From Deltaproteobacteria bacterium (GTDB lineage Bacteria; Myxococcota_A; Polyangia; Polyangiales; Houyiibacteriaceae): a stretch of DNA of 8,464 nt. Location of the stretch: positions 1 through 8,464 of the forward strand of contig JAPUKT010000157.1 of NCBI GenBank assembly GCA_027295555.1. Reading direction: 5' to 3'. The notes beneath the pieces are model-generated. The model ran no database searches and had not been told where the DNA came from. It saw only the letters and a program-made list of their open reading frames with translations. Positions 5,994-8,464 of the stretch are shown here, in pieces; position 1 is the first letter of the stretch; every line of letters begins with the position of its first letter. A program made the translations under genes and the position numbers.

Positions 5994-7223
5994 ATGGCGG
6001 AAAACGAGATCATTGCGGGATTGGATCTGGGGACGACGAAGGTCTGTGCCATCGTCGCTGAACAAACCGAAGAAGGCCTAGACATCATCGGGATAGGCTC
6101 CGTTCCTTCAAAGGGTCTGAAGAAGGGTGTGGTCGTCAACATCGAGTCGACCGTGCAAGCCATCCGCGCCGCAGTCGAGCAAGCCGAGACGATGGCCGGT
6201 GTCGAGATCAACGCGGTGTACGCTGGCATCGCCGGCAGCCACGTCCGCGGCATGAATCAAGACGGCGTCGCCGCAATCGCCAATCGAGAGGTCGCCGCCG
6301 AAGATGTGTCCCGCGTCCTTGAGCAAGCCAAGGCCGTTCCTCTGCCGGGGGATCGCCAAGTGCTTCATGTGCTCCCGCAGGAATACATCGTCGACGAGCA
6401 AGACGGAATCAAAGAGCCCATCGGCATGGCAGGTGTTCGACTCGAAGCGCGGGTCCACATGGTGACCGCGGCATCCACCAGCGTCGCGAACGTCACGAAG
6501 TGCGCGGAGCGTTGCGGGCTGTTCGTCGAGGAAGTCGTCCTGCAGCCGCTTGCGAGCGCGCACGCAGTTCTCAGTGGCGACGAGCGAGAGATCGGCGGAG
6601 TGTTGATCGACGTTGGGGGCGGTACGTCGGACATCATCATTTACGTCGATGGCGCAGTGGTTCACACGAGCTCGATCCCCATTGGCGGCATCAACCTCAC
6701 GAACGACATTGCGACGGGTCTTCGCACGCCGATGGCCGAAGCGGAGCGGATCAAGATCAAGTACGGGTGCGCAGCCTCGCGCATGGTCGACGACGATGAG
6801 ACCATCGATGTGCCATCGGTCGGCGGGCGTCCCCCCAGGTCGCTTCCGCGTCGCATTCTTTGTGACATCATCGAGCCGCGCGTCGAGGAAATCTTTGCGG
6901 CTTGCCGTCACGTGATCGCCGAAACCGGCTACACGGACATGTTGGCTTCTGGAGCGATTGTCACTGGTGGCACGACGCTTCTGGATGGCTTGCCTGAGCT
7001 TGCCGAGGAAGTGCTCGGCCTACCAGTACGTCGTGGGGCGCCCACAGGTATCGGCGGATTGATCGACGTCGTGAAGAGCCCCTCTTACGCCACCGGCGTG
7101 GGGTTGGTGAAGCACGGCGCGGACCAGGTAACGGGAACGACGACGCCCGAGCGAACGGTGGACGTGGCCGCAAGTCGCGGCCTAGGCCGAAAGCTCGGTG
7201 CGTGGTTCAGAGAGGTTTTCTGA
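5994..7223 (+). CDS. ftsA: Cell division protein FtsA (actin-like FtsZ membrane tether)
   Basis: Actin/Hsp70-fold ATP-binding protein that anchors FtsZ filaments to the inner membrane and recruits later divisome proteins. The 409 residues show the phosphate-1 loop LDLGTTKVCAIVAE (10-23), the FtsA-specific 1C subdomain (about 85-160, with VLHVLPQEYIVDEQ at 123-136) and the phosphate-2 motif IDVGGGTSDI (205-214). The adenosine motif is IVTGGTTLLDGL (322-333), followed by SYATGVGL (364-371). The last 14 residues, GLGRKLGAWFREVF, form the conserved amphipathic membrane-targeting helix. The 1C subdomain and this helix separate it from MreB and DnaK. Length matches the family (about 400-420). It is separated from ftsQ by a repeat-bearing gap but from ftsZ by only 10 bases, so ftsA and ftsZ probably share a transcript. 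Confidence 0.97.
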   Translation: MAENEIIAGLDLGTTKVCAIVAEQTEEGLDIIGIGSVPSKGLKKGVVVNIESTVQAIRAAVEQAETMAGVEINAVYAGIAGSHVRGMNQDGVAAIANREVAAEDVSRVLEQAKAVPLPGDRQVLHVLPQEYIVDEQDGIKEPIGMAGVRLEARVHMVTAASTSVANVTKCAERCGLFVEEVVLQPLASAHAVLSGDEREIGGVLIDVGGGTSDIIIYVDGAVVHTSSIPIGGINLTNDIATGLRTPMAEAERIKIKYGCAASRMVDDDETIDVPSVGGRPPRSLPRRILCDIIEPRVEEIFAACRHVIAETGYTDMLASGAIVTGGTTLLDGLPELAEEVLGLPVRRGAPTGIGGLIDVVKSPSYATGVGLVKHGADQVTGTTTPERTVDVAASRGLGRKLGAWFREVF

Positions 7224-7233
7224 GGAGGAATCG
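7223..7233 (+). promoter_or_regulatory. Strong ribosome binding site of ftsZ
   Basis: A perfect AGGAGG (7223-7228) lies 5 bases before the ftsZ ATG at 7234 and overlaps the ftsA stop codon. This is the best Shine-Dalgarno site in the window, fitting the high FtsZ:FtsA ratio known in other bacteria. It rules out the earlier in-frame GTG at 7198. Confidence 0.88.
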
Positions 7234-8448
7234 ATGGCTATCTCGATCGAGTTCGCGGACGACGCAGAGCTTCATGCGCGAATCAAAGTCGTTGGCGTCG
7301 GCGGCAGCGGCGGCAATGCGCTCAACACCATGATTCGCAGAGGGCTCGATGGTGTCGAGTTCATCGCGGCGAACACCGACGCGCAGGCGCTCGATCGCAG
7401 TCTCGCGCCGGTCAAGATCCAGCTCGGCCTGGAGCTCACGCGCGGTCTAGGAGCGGGTGGCAACCCGGACGTCGGTCGCAAGGCAGCGCTCGAGGACGTG
7501 CAGCGTCTATCGGAAGTGCTGGAAGGGGCCGACATGGTCTTCGTGACCGCGGGCATGGGTGGCGGCACCGGCTCCGGCGCGGGGCCGATCATCTCACAGG
7601 TCGCGCAGGACCAGGGCGCGCTGACCGTGGGTGTGGTCACCAGGCCCTTCCTCTTCGAAGGGCGCAGGCGGGCGAAGAACGCGGAGCGCGGGATCTCCGA
7701 GCTGATCGACTCGATCGACAGCATCATCACAATTCCGAACCAGAAGCTCATGTCGCTCGGCGACGACGACATCACGATGTTGGACGCGTTTGCGCGCGCC
7801 GACGATGTGTTGCTTCAGGCGGTGCAGGGCATCAGCGACCTCATCATCAATGCCGGTATGATCAACGTCGACTTCGCCGACGTGAAGACCATCATGAAGA
7901 GCAACGGTCGCGCCTTGATGGGTACCGGCATCGCCAAGGGTGATCGGCGCGCACTCGAAGCCGCCGAGATGGCGATCAACTCGCCATTGCTCGACGAGGT
8001 GTCGGTGCAGGGTGCGACTGGCATTCTGATCAACTTCACGGCCGGACCGGACATCAAGCTTCGTGAGATCAATGAAGCGGCCGGACTGATTCAGCAGTCG
8101 GCCCACGAGGACGCGGAGATCATCTTCGGTGTCGTCACCGATGCCGACCTCTCCGATACGGTCAAAGTGACGGTGATTGCGACCGGCTTCGAGGAGGTCA
8201 CGCATGTGCCGATCCCACTCGGGATGCACCAGGTGTCTCAAGGTTACGGATCTCAGAACGCATCACCCACCCGGGTTACTCGGAATGCGGTCCTGAAAGG
8301 GGAGGAGTTCAGCTCGACGCTCGAGGGTGTGCCCACCACCGTCCCGCAGACGGTCGGAACACGCGCCTTTGGAGCATCTGCGTTACATGACGAGGCGATC
8401 CTGGATATTCCCGCATACCTTCGACGAGGTAGCCCCGGAGCTGAGTGA
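7234..8448 (+). CDS. ftsZ: Cell division GTPase FtsZ
   Basis: Tubulin-like GTPase that polymerises into the cytokinetic Z-ring. The 404 residues contain the first nucleotide loop GVGGSGGNALNTM (21-33), FIAANTDAQAL (43-53), GLGAGGNPDVGRKAA (71-85) and the tubulin signature GGGTGSG (109-115). They also contain VVTRPFLFEGRRR (134-146) and the catalytic T7 loop NVDFADVKTIMK (211-222). A variable linker (about 323-386) leads to the C-terminal conserved peptide DIPAYLRR (391-398), the binding site for FtsA, ZipA or similar partners. The ATG at 7234 follows AGGAGG and gives the usual short N-terminus before the GTPase core. The gene is complete and ends 16 bases before the window edge. Small departures from common sequences are Ser113, where Thr is frequent, GAGP after the signature (often GAAP), and GAGGNP, where GAGANP is common. 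All core catalytic residues are present. Confidence 0.98.
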   Translation: MAISIEFADDAELHARIKVVGVGGSGGNALNTMIRRGLDGVEFIAANTDAQALDRSLAPVKIQLGLELTRGLGAGGNPDVGRKAALEDVQRLSEVLEGADMVFVTAGMGGGTGSGAGPIISQVAQDQGALTVGVVTRPFLFEGRRRAKNAERGISELIDSIDSIITIPNQKLMSLGDDDITMLDAFARADDVLLQAVQGISDLIINAGMINVDFADVKTIMKSNGRALMGTGIAKGDRRALEAAEMAINSPLLDEVSVQGATGILINFTAGPDIKLREINEAAGLIQQSAHEDAEIIFGVVTDADLSDTVKVTVIATGFEEVTHVPIPLGMHQVSQGYGSQNASPTRVTRNAVLKGEEFSSTLEGVPTTVPQTVGTRAFGASALHDEAILDIPAYLRRGSPGAE

Positions 8449-8464
8449 TACAGAAGTTATTTCA

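Noticed and set aside
5519..6061. A + strand 180-codon frame spanning the ftsQ end, the gap and the ftsA start
   Set aside because: Its first two-thirds is an out-of-frame reading of ftsQ and its end is out-of-frame ftsA. The gap portion reads through the palindromes, which argues against a real protein.
5770..6065. Small - strand frames (62 and 82 codons) crossing the ftsQ-ftsA gap
   Set aside because: They consist of antisense ftsQ/ftsA plus translated inverted repeat; no conserved motif or ribosome site.
6108..6911. A 267-codon open frame on the - strand, antisense to ftsA
   Set aside because: It is a shadow of ftsA: rich in Asp, Arg and His as expected from the complement of GC-rich codons, with no recognisable domain.
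7198..7233. GTG start extending ftsZ by 12 codons
   Set aside because: It overlaps the conserved FtsA C-terminal helix, and the perfect AGGAGG site points to the ATG at 7234.
8449..8464. AT-rich tail after ftsZ as a possible promoter or terminator
   Set aside because: Only 16 bases are visible, with no hairpin or hexamer pair that can be judged.

Overview
This window is a stretch of a bacterial division and cell wall (dcw) cluster, all on the + strand: 'murD (5' truncated) - ftsW - murG - murC - ftsQ - ftsA - ftsZ. The DNA is GC-rich, with codon third positions mostly G or C. Gene content, the FtsZ tail (DIPAYLRR) and the FtsA tail (WFREVF) fit a Gram-negative proteobacterium-like organism. 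A deltaproteobacterial/myxobacterial lineage is my best guess, but this is inference from overall protein style and not a database match.

Layout. Bases 1-984 hold the last ~327 codons of murD; the window opens just after the expected ATP-binding P-loop. ftsW (981-2180) and murG (2177-3451) each overlap the preceding gene by an ATGA tetranucleotide. murC (3458-4831) follows after 6 bases, and ftsQ (4828-5874) overlaps murC by GTGA. These five genes look like one translationally coupled unit. A 119-base AT-richer gap (5875-5993) follows. It carries a compact nested inverted-repeat element ending in eight T residues and then a weak promoter candidate. ftsA (5994-7223) and ftsZ (7234-8448), separated by only 10 bases, form the second block. 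The final 16 bases hold no gene.

How the genes work together. MurC and MurD add L-Ala and D-Glu to UDP-MurNAc in the cytoplasm. MurG adds GlcNAc to lipid I to give lipid II at the inner face of the membrane. FtsW polymerises lipid II at the division site with its partner class B PBP. FtsQ links the cytoplasmic and periplasmic parts of the divisome. FtsA anchors FtsZ filaments to the membrane. The block therefore couples precursor synthesis to septum building.

No undescribed system such as a defence island, mobile gene cassette or CRISPR is visible. The items worth a second look are: (i) the nested-palindrome element between ftsQ and ftsA; (ii) a histone-H1-like Lys/Ala/Pro tail of about 80 residues at the N-terminus of FtsQ; (iii) two short patches of collapsed third-position GC, in murG (with a promoter-like hexamer pair) and in ftsQ; (iv) a roughly 60-residue C-terminal extension on MurG; and (v) no murB or ddl between murC and ftsQ.
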